DNA of 64,000 nucleotides from Hydrangea macrophylla. Lineage: Eukaryota > Streptophyta > Magnoliopsida > Cornales > Hydrangeaceae. The notes beneath the pieces are model-generated. The model ran no database searches. It was not told the DNA's origin and was given only the letters and a program-made list of their open reading frames with translations. This document shows positions 47,758-58,195 of the stretch, one piece after another. Location of the stretch: NCBI GenBank assembly GCA_033977485.1, contig CM066997.1, positions 79,888,634-79,952,633 of the forward strand, written 5' to 3'. Numbering within the stretch: position 1 is the stretch's first letter; every line of letters begins with the position of its first letter. The translations under genes were made by a program, and so were the position numbers.

Positions 47758-48837
47758 TCAGTCCGGTTTTAGTACCTTTTCAATCTTTTGATAATAGTAT
47801 TGGTACAAAAGTAGCCACCAAATAATATTTAGCTTTTGGTGACACCCACACAGCCATTGTGGATGTAGATCAATCAAAGCCAAATAATTAATTGGCCTAA
47901 AATAAAAATAATAATCGGTCATTACAACAAGACCGAAATATTTGAACAACTCTTTGAGGCTAAGTTTCCTCAAAGAAATATTTTCAAAAGCTTCATGGAC
48001 CGATTTAGAATCAATCGGTCTCGGCGAAGCTTGCCCCCCGAGCGGTTCATCACCGATTGCTTTGTCAATAATGGGGTCTTCATCATCGCCCTCCTCATCA
48101 ACGGGAGGTTCTATGGCCGATTCGGGATCACTCGGCCTATCACACTCTTCTTCTTCGGCCTCAATAGAATTTTGAGGCTTGTCTTGAATTTGCCCCCCGG
48201 GTGCTTCGTCGTCTTCAACATCAAGGAGGGGCTCTATGGCCGATATAAGATCATTCGGCCTATCCTTAGAAATTATTTTTCTGCCGTCTTCTTGCCCCCC
48301 GAACGGCTTGGACAGCGTGGAATCAAGATGACCAGCGACATCGGTCTCTTGATTTGGAGTGGTAACATCGGCCTTCTCGGGCCGTTGTCGTGACTTTAAA
48401 AATTGCTCGATCTTCTGCCCTTGAGCATCTAGTATTGCCAGGCTTGCTTTCGTGTCTTCTTCAAACCGGCTAAGCTTGGCCAGCTGTTGTCTCGAGTGCG
48501 CCTTCATATCTTCAAGAGCACGAAGAATGTTGTCACAAAGCCGCTTCTTTCGCCAGTCACCGTATAGAAAATCGTCTAGAGACATGAACAAATTTCCCTC
48601 GGGCGGCGGTTCATTAGCTCCACTCGAAGCTGTGAGGAGGCCGATTTCTTGATTAAAAAATTGCATGTCGGCCTCAAAATGGTCTATCTCATTGTAAAGA
48701 TGACCAGTTTCATTCCAATATCCATCGTGGTAGAAACGATAGATTTCTTTGCGAAGTTGGCGTATTGACTCATTCCGCCAACCAATCTGGTTGTTGTAGA
48801 AGTGTAGCCATGCTTCAGTGTATGCATGGCTCATCAC
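47758..48837 (-). CDS. Single protein of element G, unknown function, intact 359 codons
   Basis: The start ATG at 48837 lies seven bases after the primer site; a second Met follows at once (MMSHAYTEAW). Residues 1-75 are rich in aromatic and charged residues (Tyr, Trp, His, Asn). Residues 95-150 look helical and coiled-coil-like (LCDNILRALEDMKAHSRQQL, FLKSRQRPEK). Residues 150-280 are acidic and carry a duplicated unit (DRPNDLISAIEP at 192 and DRPSDPESAIEP at 233) with three GGQ motifs at 180-182, 214-216 and 267-269. The C-terminal 70 residues are aromatic and Leu-rich (YFYFRPINYLALIDL, WWLLLYQYYYQK). No zinc knuckle or pol motif. It may be a highly diverged Gag-like particle protein, since it is the only gene and lies where gag should start, but no sequence feature proves this. 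Confidence 0.7.
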   Translation of the reverse strand: MMSHAYTEAWLHFYNNQIGWRNESIRQLRKEIYRFYHDGYWNETGHLYNEIDHFEADMQFFNQEIGLLTASSGANEPPPEGNLFMSLDDFLYGDWRKKRLCDNILRALEDMKAHSRQQLAKLSRFEEDTKASLAILDAQGQKIEQFLKSRQRPEKADVTTPNQETDVAGHLDSTLSKPFGGQEDGRKIISKDRPNDLISAIEPLLDVEDDEAPGGQIQDKPQNSIEAEEEECDRPSDPESAIEPPVDEEGDDEDPIIDKAIGDEPLGGQASPRPIDSKSVHEAFENISLRKLSLKELFKYFGLVVMTDYYFYFRPINYLALIDLHPQWLCGCHQKLNIIWWLLLYQYYYQKIEKVLKPD

Positions 48838-48843
48838 TTGGCT

Positions 48844-48861
48844 GTCCCACCGGGCGTGCCA
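48844..48861 (-). other. Primer binding site of element G
   Basis: Minus-strand TGGCACGCCCGGTGGGAC, three bases from the 5' LTR, starting TGG as required to pair with the CCA end of a tRNA. It differs from the tRNA-Asp site of A and B. I do not assign the tRNA with certainty. Confidence 0.75.
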
Positions 48862-48864
48862 AAT

Positions 48865-50428
48865 TGTTTGCTGTAAATGTTGTTCGGGCGTGCCAGAGCC
48901 TTGTGAAGTAGACCCAAACTAATTAATATAAAATTTCCTAAAGCACTTGTGTGAGTGATACACAAGGTTTGAAAATCTGACATCTAACAGGCGATTGTGA
49001 AAGGTGAGTAGGAAAGTACCCTCACCTAAGGTCCCTAGATAGTGTTGAAGCACACAAGTCTAGCAAGTGATTAAGAAAAGAAATTAAATAAAAAGCAGGA
49101 TTTTATTTAATTAAAATAAAAGAAGGAATTACAATGGGTGTAATTGAAATCTAAGAAAGCCTAAGAAAAATAAAAGGAATGCTAGGAGCGCTAAGAATGC
49201 ATGGTTGAATGCGGTGTATCGAAGAGACGCGGAGTGAGTTGAAAGTTTGGCCTGCCTGTTAATTTATAGCGGCCATGGAGGTCTCCTAGATAAGGTAGGA
49301 ATTCTGATATGAATAATAATCTGGTAAACTTTACCAGATTTATCTCCATAAACTGCTCTTGATAATAATCCTCCATAATTATCTGCGAAAAATATATATA
49401 TATACCCATATGTATATATACAGCTTGAATCTGGTCTCAATAATGGCTTGGTTCGGCTTGCTTTCCTCCCAAGTAAAAGATAACTTCCATAATAAATTGA
49501 TATTATCTCCAAAATATTATATTTCCATATCAGATAATATCTCCCCAAATAATGTGATAATCTTCCCTCAATCTGCTACGGAGTAATATAAATATTATCA
49601 CATTGAGAGTTTGCAGGGAGAATGACTTCCATTTGTAGTCAATCATATCACTCCCTTAAAACAGCCAAGATATCATTCAGCCCGATTGAAGTAGCAGCCA
49701 ACTGTCCGAATGAACATAAGAGGTAGCCTCTCTATGCGAAGGCCAATCAAGGGGAATGGCCCACCATGCTACTTAATGTTTTGCCAAACAATGGCAATTC
49801 ACGTTGACTAAATGGTGGCCAACTAAAATGGCTCCAAGCCCGATAACATCACCTTGATGTTTGCTTCCCCAATTACCAAGTGTATTGAAATTGATGGTGA
49901 AGCCCGATAGCATTACCTGCCCAGCCTGATGGAACAAACACAATGATAAGCCCGATTGAAGTGTGGTGCCAAACATGGCCTAAACCGGACTGAATTAATG
50001 ACCATGGTCAGTCCGAATAATGTAATGTCCGATTGAAACGTGTCCAACCAACTCAAGTGGCCAAACTTGGTAGTGTGAAGTGGTTGAACAAATTACTTAG
50101 TCATCATAAGGTAGGACCCACCATGCTTGGACTAATGATCACCACTTGAAGTTACCAAATAGGTGTATTCAAGCCACTGCTTGTCACGTGGATCACACAC
50201 TTAATACTCGGGCTCCTGTTATAGATTGTAATAATTCAGTAAACCAACAAAGTTCATCGATCGGTCTGGCTTTGTCTGTCAAGTCCGAATAAAACTCATT
50301 CGGCCCTACCAACTTTTTACCAGTCACTTGCCCATTAATTTTGCAATCGGTCTCATTGTCCGATTAAAATATTCCAATCGGCCTCGACTGATTTTGACCT
50401 TAAAAAATGTAATTTTTAGGTGCAAACA
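48865..50428 (-). repeat. 5' LTR of element G
   Basis: 1564 bp, about 99% identical by eye to the 3' LTR, with the same TGTTTGC...GCAAACA ends. Confidence 0.93.
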
Positions 50429-50744
50429 CTTTCTAATTATCTAGTGTCGTTGATTTTAATTTATAGTTTATATTTATATTTTATTCTAGACTCGGACTGT
50501 ATTTAGAACCCACAGTAAAATTTACACGCGAACCTATAATTATACCTGTGTTGCACGTATTCTGAGAGTGCACGCAATTCGAGATGCACCACACTAATTG
50601 GTCACTTTCCATGACTTGAGGGAGTTGCCCACAACCCTTTTACCTTACCCCAACCACCACCTTACACCACCCATACCCCTTCATCCCCCCGTAACCACCA
50701 AATCAACCCTTACACTCCAATCCCCTCACCTCTACAACCACCCC

Positions 50745-52087
50745 TGATCTTGTCAAAATCAAGATATAAAAGTATGCTTATTTATGCTTTACTTTCGAAA
50801 GATTTGTAGTGTGGAAGTAAAGGTCGAACCCACAGAGATTGTTAATTTTAATCCTTTAATTACTAAAATCGAATCTATTTAGTTATAAGTAAATCGAAAG
50901 TTTGATTGATTGATGATTTGATTATCACTACTAATTAAACTATGAAATTAAACTTATGGAATTATGAAAATAAATTCTAGAATTAACTCTAAATAAACTA
51001 GTATGCTAAATTGAAAATTGGTTTAAATATGAATAGATGAGATCTAGGATTACAAATCCACCACTAACTATGCATCGGGGGTCTAGACTTTCTATTCTAA
51101 GTTCTATGTTTGGATAGTCACAATCTATTGTAGCTACAAGCCCAACAGTATCAACAAGAAGGTATCGTTAGTTCAACCTAAGCATAATCCATCTATGGTT
51201 CACATGAAATAACTACCTATAACTAGGGTGTAGCATAACTCATCTTTCCTAAGCATGGATTATAAAAGATGTAAACATCACAATCACATAAGCACTATTG
51301 TATGTAAATACTCCTATCAATCACAGAAATCAAGGACTATTGAGTTCAATGAGCATAAGGAAAAATCTAAGACAAGAATAGATCCAAAATGCTCTTGATT
51401 ATTATCATTAAAAATTGATTATATATAAATAATCCACCAACATACAATCACTATCCAATACATAAAATCCTAAAATAAGAAAGCATAGAAATTCCCCATT
51501 TACATAGCTAGGGTTTCATTGAAACCCTAGATTAGGAATTTAGTTGCACATGGTGGATTAAAGCATGAAGATTGAGTTGATGATAGCCATTAGAGACCTT
51601 CAAGCTTGCTCTTCTCCTTCCTCTTGCCTTCAAAAGTCTTCAATGAATGAATCCCCCCTTTTGATTTAGAAAGATATATATAGTTATAGAGAGATTAGGA
51701 GGGTTTTCCTAAACCTAATCTCACTAAAACTCCTAAAAATTACATTCTGGACATAATTGAACGATTTCGTCCACATAGGTGTCTTCAGCACTCCAAAATA
51801 CGCGTTTTCTATTTTCTGTACGGATTGCGCGAGCGCGCCGCAGGAGTGCGTAAAATGGGAGGTCACGCGAGCGATTTTTGGGATTTCGCGCGAGCGGACT
51901 GCTCGCGCGATGGGCTTTTTCCAGCTTCTTTCTACTTGCTTTTTCTCCTTATTTAACCTGGAATCCTTGCTTTCTTCTAAATCCTGCCATAAAGTGGAAA
52001 ATGAAGTAAAATTATACAAAAACAGGATAAAAACGACTAACAAATGTGAATTAAGGCGTATAATTAGGATTTGTTCTCTCCCGATCA
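50745..52087 (-). repeat. 3' LTR of element D
   Basis: 1343 bp, with ends TGATC...GATCA on the plus strand. The internal GGTCGAACCCACAGAG (near 50822) corresponds to GGTCGATCCCACAGGG in A and B. A cluster of GCGCGAGCG-type palindromes is at 51827-51913, including a perfect inverted repeat of 10 bp arms (51886-51895 and 51901-51910, TCGCGCGAGC and GCTCGCGCGA) around GGACT. A minus-strand TATA box (TATATATA) is at about 51673-51682. Confidence 0.82.
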
Positions 52088-54046
52088 CACCCCCAAACCT
52101 ATATTTTTCTAGTCCTCGAGCAAAAAAGAAAAGAAAATAACACTACTAATAATAAAAATCCATAATCCATTTTCGTATGGATAACGATTGCACTTAGCTT
52201 GTGCAACAAGCCTTTTAAACCTCTAGGTGTCCCTAGTCGGACGAGTGAAGTCTTGTGAGGGTTCTCATCAACAAGTCACCCACAACCATCTTTATTAATT
52301 TTGCAAAATAAAAATTTTATTCAAAATTTAAATATTTCAATGTCAACATCCTTCCTTGATAAAATCAAATTCAAATAAAACGTTAAATTATCAAAAGTAA
52401 AACAATCGTACGCCTTCCTACATTATGAAAATAATCCAAAAACATATATCAACAGAATCAATAGAATATATCGAAGACTCGCATGTGCGTGAAATAGTAG
52501 TCAAGTGGATATACGGCAACTATGAACTTGGAATATAAATCGGATAACTATCTAGTGATGCTTCGACTACAAAGCTCACGTTGTGAATTACACTCTAAAA
52601 TGAAATCACTCGGAAACAGGTGTAATTATTCGAGTATATGCGAGGAGGATAATTTTATACAAAGCAACAAATCTCGCATATGACACGGAACAACGTATAA
52701 CACGACAGAAAAGATAGTCTCATGAATAGATATCGATCGTCAAGAATATCACTACCACCATGCTTTTATTCCCTTCATCTATCGGTTCCATATTCAAATC
52801 ATGTTTCTATAGAATCAACTAGGACTTTACAAGGGTTGTAATGTTGGTCAAGGGTTATAGTTAAGAAAAGAAAGGTAAAAAGAATTCAAAACGTCCTTAA
52901 GTAAATAGAAATAGCCGTAATATTTATAATCCAAGGGCTTTACTACAACAACTCTTTATTATATTTTTATATTTCTTTTTCAAGGGATCCATCTCTTTTT
53001 TTTCAATCCTTCTTTCAACATCTTCTATTTTATATATATATATATCCATGTTTTTTAATGCCTTTTCTCTCAATTCTCCTCTTTACACGAGTCATATTAG
53101 CCCAATTTCTTTATGTAAAACTATTCCTCAACTACTCTTGGACATGGGTTAGGTAACATTTGATAGTGGCGAACTCCATATCGGAGTAGGTAGGATAATA
53201 GGTGAACAAATGAAAGGTTTAATAAAAGGCTCAAAAAGGGTTAACAAGGGATATAAAATATTTGTATTGGGTAGACCAAAGGTCAAAGGGGTTTATTAAA
53301 ACAGATGGCCTAATATCATTTTCTAGAGTCACATGATTCTTCAATGTTATGATATCAAAGGAAATAGATTCTTTTTTTATATGTTAAACATGGTAATTAC
53401 AATACTAACTCGACTTTCAATCAAAATAAAGAATATTGAGACTAATCAACAAAATAATGCACTATGTCAATGAGATTCGACTAACGTAATAAAACCCTCA
53501 AAAAGAATGAAATGCTCAAAAGCTCATCGGGTTTTAGCCTCCACAATATTACTATTTCGAAATCCAAATTATATTTTAGTTCAATGTCAATATGTATCGA
53601 CATGACTACGTGCCGTGCAAAAAGATATGCAAGTATAAGATATAAAACAATGATTCTAAGAATATATAGTTCTCACGACATACCTTTATAGATTCGGTAG
53701 ACATCTAAATTTCAAAATTTCAAATGAAATCTAATTACAATAAGAAGTAACGCAACATTGAACAATCTTAAGGAAACTTAAGAAAAGACAATCATAGTTT
53801 ATTTTTTAAAAGAACTACTAGAATCAAATGTTATTATTTTTTATTAGTTTTCAGTTTTCTTATTATTGTGTCTTTACAACGAATAAACAAAAGTAAAGAA
53901 ATAACGAAAACCTAAAACAAAATATCTACTAAAATGAATGACCAAACTGAACATAAAAGAAACAAAATAAAAGAACGAATAAAAGAATAACAAATAAACG
54001 AAAAACTATCCATATACTCTTCCCCAAACCAAATCACCGCATGTCC
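52088..54046 (-). other. 3' noncoding region of element D
   Basis: PPT at the LTR (CCCCCAAACC, 52090-52099). The conserved block shared with A, B and C is at about 52184-52290 (GCAACAAGCC, CCTAGGTGTCCCTAG, GTGAGGGTTCTCATC). A later block around 53430-53560 includes GAGACTAATCAACAAAAT and GCTCAAAAGCTCATCGGG. A PPT-like CCCCAAACC lies at 54023-54031, 16 bp after the ORFx stop in element sense. No gene. Confidence 0.65.
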
Positions 54047-54811
54047 CTATGTAGGTGGGAACATGACATTGACATGGATGCAATCCTCATAAAAGATAAC
54101 CAGGACCTCCACACCATGAAACACGTCTGAAGGAGGTAACACGCCAGAACGGAAGTACCAATCAACTAGCTCCCACTCCGGATGCTCTGCAGGGTCAAAA
54201 CACGGTCCTAACTCATCAAAATCATCTGAAGCATGAAACTCTGGAACCATATCTACCTCAGCCTCCGCAATGATACCCGGACCCAAATCAACTGCATCAT
54301 CCTTAGGACCAAAATAAGGCACAAAGATCGAGGCAATATCCTCAGGTGACCAATCAGGATGACCCGGACGTTGTCGAACAACGTCCGACACATAATCAGG
54401 GAGGTTCCTATACGGATAGGTAACCTCAGGTGTAGGTATATCGGTCGAAATAGGATCAGACAATGAAATGGCAGCTAGACCTGAAAGAACTTCCCCATCA
54501 TCATCGTTGGTTGAAGAATCGACCGAATCGGATGAAAAAGACTCAAAAGATGTCAGTGGGGCGCCATAATGGCCATCAAGGATAGTAGGGTCATCGCCGA
54601 AAAGGTCATCCTTGTCCAAAGAATCAGAACAAATATGATAGGGAATGCGAGGACGACGACGACTCCAGCCGGGATGACCAACTGGACCGTTACGTTCGGC
54701 TACCCTAGGATGCGGTAAAGTGTCAGAAGTGGATGGACTAGAATCAGAAAAATAACTCGACCTAATTGATGACCTATCTGGTGAAGTAGGAGGAGAAATA
54801 GGATGGTCCAT
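54047..54811 (-). CDS. ORFx of element D: intact 254-codon acidic protein, unknown function
   Basis: A continuous open frame beginning MDHPISPPTSPDRSS. The N-terminal 110 residues are Ser/Pro/Asp-rich and probably disordered. The core (about residues 150-180) reads PDWSPEDIASIFVPYFGPKD, DAVDLGPGII, matching WTADEIAFCLSPYQGP..DDIVDL of B. The C-terminal DVFHGVEVLVIFYEDCIHVNV matches AVFTYVDDFLVIQVVPYIYVH of B. These anchors, with similar acidity, make it a homologue of the spliced ORFx of A and B. Here the region is one exon with a long N-terminal extension, and it lies after T32 rather than before it. No catalytic motif, signal peptide or membrane segment. Its intactness beside wrecked genes may be chance or preservation. 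Confidence 0.65.
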   Translation of the reverse strand: MDHPISPPTSPDRSSIRSSYFSDSSPSTSDTLPHPRVAERNGPVGHPGWSRRRPRIPYHICSDSLDKDDLFGDDPTILDGHYGAPLTSFESFSSDSVDSSTNDDDGEVLSGLAAISLSDPISTDIPTPEVTYPYRNLPDYVSDVVRQRPGHPDWSPEDIASIFVPYFGPKDDAVDLGPGIIAEAEVDMVPEFHASDDFDELGPCFDPAEHPEWELVDWYFRSGVLPPSDVFHGVEVLVIFYEDCIHVNVMFPPT

Positions 54812-55477
54812 ATTGAAGGGATGCTAATGAGATATGAGGATCAAGGTACCGATACGGATAAGTGGAAGCTATACTCCTAAAACCAAAAATAAATCTCAAC
54901 TGAAAATTGATTAATTACTGTTATTCAGAAAACGAAACAAAATAACGTTATTGGCTGCGAAAGAGTGTATCAGAAATGATTTAAATTTAACTTATGCACG
55001 TTATGTTTAAAGTTTTAAGTCCAGTTGATAATTTCGGCATTAATACCCCCAAACTTGAACCGAAGAGAACCATGGTGTAGTGCAATGGAATCGGAAATGC
55101 TCTATATTAATAATAAATATGACAATTGCATAAGTGAAAAATTTAAAGCATCTAAAAGCTAATTAGGAATGTCAACATTTAATCAATAAACAGAAATAAC
55201 AGCAGTGCGACAACTAAAAAATTCAAAACTATAAACAAACCACAAAAGAAAAGAAAAAATGCAAAAGTAAATTAATTACAGACCCAAATAAGAAAAATGA
55301 AAAGCAAGACAGAGATAAACTAAGCCGATCAAAGCCGGGTACATCATATCCTAATAATAAACAAAAGGTGTAAAGAAATAATAATACATGCCAATGTCTG
55401 AGAATGTCTCAATCCCATCCAACCAAATACAAGAAAAACATTAATAAGTGTCTCTATATCACCCATCCCACATCAAT
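54812..55477 (-). other. Spacer between T32 and ORFx in element D
   Basis: Noncoding and AT-rich. A PPT-like CCCCCAAAC at 55046-55054 lies about 420 bp downstream (element sense) of the T32 stop, like the spacing of 330-420 bp in A, B and C. Confidence 0.5.
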
Positions 55478-56760
55478 CTAATCATCCCCAGCCTCCACCA
55501 ACACAATCTCTAACCCTGTACTCCCCTGTCCTGTGGCCTCAGCACCGTCGCCATCTCCGTCACTCCCGTCTCCTCCATCATCTCCATCTCCACCAGTCTG
55601 CTCCTCATCATCCGGCACCTCACCCTGCTCCCTAGCCACCTGCTGCGTCGGTCTCAAAAAAACAGACTGATAAGCAGCCTCGCCTTGGGCTAAAATGTCA
55701 TCCAACTGATCTGGATGGACCAGCTGGAAATATGAATGATATAAGACTAGAGTCTCAGGGTCTCTCCACGGAATGCACAGACGTCCCCATAGGTCCAAGC
55801 ATAAGGGGTGTCTTCCGGGGGCAGAGGACGCTGTGCTGCCTGCTCTCGACATGCCTGGGCCTGCTCTCGGGCCCTCTTCACCTCTAAATCAAGACGATCC
55901 AAGCTCAGCTTCCAATCAGCGGAAGCAAACTCTGGGATACGTCCATCTATCGGCTCATCAGATGGGATAGGGAAGGCCTTGGCCCGGAGAATGGCCGTAA
56001 TGGTGCATAGATAAGGCCGTAAAAGTTTGGAGTCGATGGAATGGTCAATAGCCTGTATGGAGAGACGCATGCCCTCCATAATCATGAGACCTGGGTGAAA
56101 CCAGTCTCTGTAGTAGACAGCATGGAGGGCATGGTGGATCTCCTTGGTCCGTTCTTGTTCGTGACCAAGGGGGTACAGGTTTCGTTTAAAGACATGGTCG
56201 ACAAACCACATCTGGTGGGGCATATGGGATCGACATATAGATTGCCCTGAACCAGATCGACCACTATACATGTCGTCGATAATGTGGATAAAAGAGTGGG
56301 CTTTGTTGAGGACGTTTAATTTTGGTACCTAATATGAATGGGAGGGAATGTGGAGGATGTCGACGATATTGTCTGGGTTAAGGGTGATGTCATGGACATC
56401 CATGGTTGTGGACAGGAAGGCATGCCAGCTGAGGGATTGTTTGTGGTAGCACATATTTTGATAAAATAGGAAAACAAGGCATGGATAACTAATGAGGTTG
56501 GGGTTTCAGAAATAGAGTTGTGGGGCCAACTTGCGGGCGGTGAGGGTATTGTGACACCACTTGGTGTCCGTATCCAATACAAAGTAATCAGCGTCGATAG
56601 CGGCCTCGTAGTTGAGGCCACGATTGGCGTACTTAGGCCCTAACTCATTAGGGTTCGGGTCGTCTGGAGGAGGGGGCGGTGGGGTTTGTTTTTCTTTGCC
56701 CTTTGATTTCTTTTGGGGCGGTTGGGAGGATGATGCAGATTTTGCAGGACGTTTGGTCAT
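55478..56760 (-). pseudogene. T32-like 3' gene of element D
   Basis: The ATG at 56760 begins MTKRPAKSASSSQPPQKKSK, a basic stretch resembling a nuclear signal, then a proline run. One frame continues through two in-frame stops (TGA near 56506, TAG near 56331): WCHNTLTARKLAPQLYF, LNPDNIVDILHIPSHSY, MWFVDHVFKRNLYPLGHEQ, HHALHAVYYRDWFHPGLMI and a charged helix DRLDLEVKRAREQAQACREQ. A frameshift near 55790 leads into IPWRDPETLVLYHSYFQLVHP and a Gly/Asp-rich acidic tail ending LEIVLVEAGDD. Position, size, the short motif run that parallels FSPATV..AIGVP in B, and the acidic end (IEILSDATDD in B) suggest a distant T32 homologue. Homology is less certain than for ORFx. Confidence 0.5.
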
Positions 56761-58194
56761 ATATTGAAAAGGTGTGTAAGAATTTTAAAAAAAATTTGAA
56801 AATGCGGGCTTTAAAATTGGGCTATGCCTAGAAAATAGAAAAGGGAAAGGGGGTATGAAAATGGGTCACCTGCAAAGAAAAAATCCCGACAAGGGACACA
56901 ATCAATATAGAATTCAACAGTTAAAATAAAATGGGGTTCACGAGGTAACACCCAACAACTGTGAGAAGAGCCGGTCCCTTCCTACCCACTGTCCCGACAA
57001 GGGCACACACTTTGCGGCAAGTCACAGGGTACTTGCCGCGTGTTTGTAACTAAACCCATAACCGATAGTAACACATTTGCTAAAAACAAAAATTTGAGAT
57101 GCCTATGTGGATGCTTACGAGTTTGTGTTAAGTCATTGATTATCCAACATTCAGGATGTTAACGAGGTATTAATGAATTTGGTTTATCTTCCTTAATTAG
57201 GGAGCGTCGTATGTTTCCGTTAAGGGTAGATTTAGATGCTCTATAAAATCAAAATTACAAAACAATGAACATGATCGTACTAATTCTAGATAAACATGAT
57301 TCAAATATATAATCAGCCTTTGATTATTTAACAATTGAATGGTCGTATTTGGTAAATGTGTATGTATAAGAAGCCACAAGTCTGAATCAATATGTGAGTA
57401 AAGGTTGGAGTTTCATTTAGGTGCATTAGCATTACTGCAGATCAAATTGTACATTCCTATATATATGACTCATATATTATCTGCTCAAGCACACACCTAT
57501 TCCCTAGATGGAATCTCAAATCGACCACAGGTAATGTTAAGGTAGCATGGATAAATTTGTATCGAATGTGGCTGCAATGTTCAATTAACAGTGTGTATAG
57601 AACAGTTCAAACATGAACTTGATTACTTGAGCTAAGGTGAAATTTTTTAGCCCTAATTGAGGCTAATAAACCCTAATTGTGAGTGTATGACATAGATACA
57701 AGTTAATCTGTCAATGTGTGTGGATCTGTATATGTATATCCATATATGCATACGTATATGTGTGTATGTATAGAGTGTTAGGGTTCATGATTTGGGTTTA
57801 GGATTTCAAGAACCCCAAATTTTAAACCCTACTGTGTTTAATTATGTATCTATATCTGTAAGTGTATGTGTGTATACATCTGTATGTATATATAGATATG
57901 GGTATATATATAAATATATATGATCATATACCTACGATTGAGTAAAGGGGAAGTAGAGAGAGTGAGAATTTGCCATGAGTTGTGGCGGTGGCGGTGGCGG
58001 TGGCGGCCTCGGCTTCAGTCGGTGGTGTCGGATTGGGGGTGTTGTGTTGGTGTGGTGGTGGTGGTCCATTGATCGGTGGTAGCATGGTGGTGGTTTGTGG
58101 TAGAGAGAAGGAGAGAGAGAGGGAATCTCGAGGGAGAGAAGAAGATGAAGAGAGAGAAAAAAAAAATCTAAAAAATTTTAAGGCACAATCCCTT
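56761..58194 (-). other. Leader and inferred leader intron of the D T32-like gene
   Basis: The candidate donor is ATCGTAG|GTATATG (GT at 57930-57931) and the acceptor TTTTTTCTTTGCAG (AG at 56870-56871), about 110 bp before the ATG. The intron would be about 1.06 kb and contains TA/TG-rich simple repeats (57700-57930). The leader exon (about 57932-58190) is CT-rich, with a CCACCG repeat near 57985-58015 and its own ATG at 58307-58305 or downstream, which could produce a short upstream peptide. Consensus-based only. Confidence 0.4.
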
Positions 58195-58195
58195 C

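Larger units (their letters stand above)
44970..50428 (-). mobile_element. Element G: young non-autonomous LTR retrotransposon
   Basis: 5459 bp flanked by the perfect duplication CTTTC (44965-44969 and 50429-50433). LTRs (44970-46537 and 48865-50428) end in the perfect inverted repeat TGTTTGC/GCAAACA. By eye they differ by about nine substitutions and one short AT-repeat indel, so insertion was recent. The interior is only 2.3 kb and holds one 359-codon gene but no protease, RT, RNase H or integrase. It must have moved with enzymes of another element. A primer site and PPT are both in place. Confidence 0.93.
44860..50744 (+). repeat. LTR-like fragment I, split by element G and truncated by element D
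   Basis: Starts TGTAATACCTGTCATTTTTG, a common plant gypsy LTR start. It runs to 44969, resumes after G at 50434, and continues to 50744 with a CCACC-rich stretch. Element D's LTR begins at 50745. The end of I is not seen. Confidence 0.4.

Noticed and set aside
51684..52140. Overlapping frames of 127-134 codons on both strands
   Set aside because: They lie inside the D LTR and its CG palindromes; no similarity to retroelement or host proteins.
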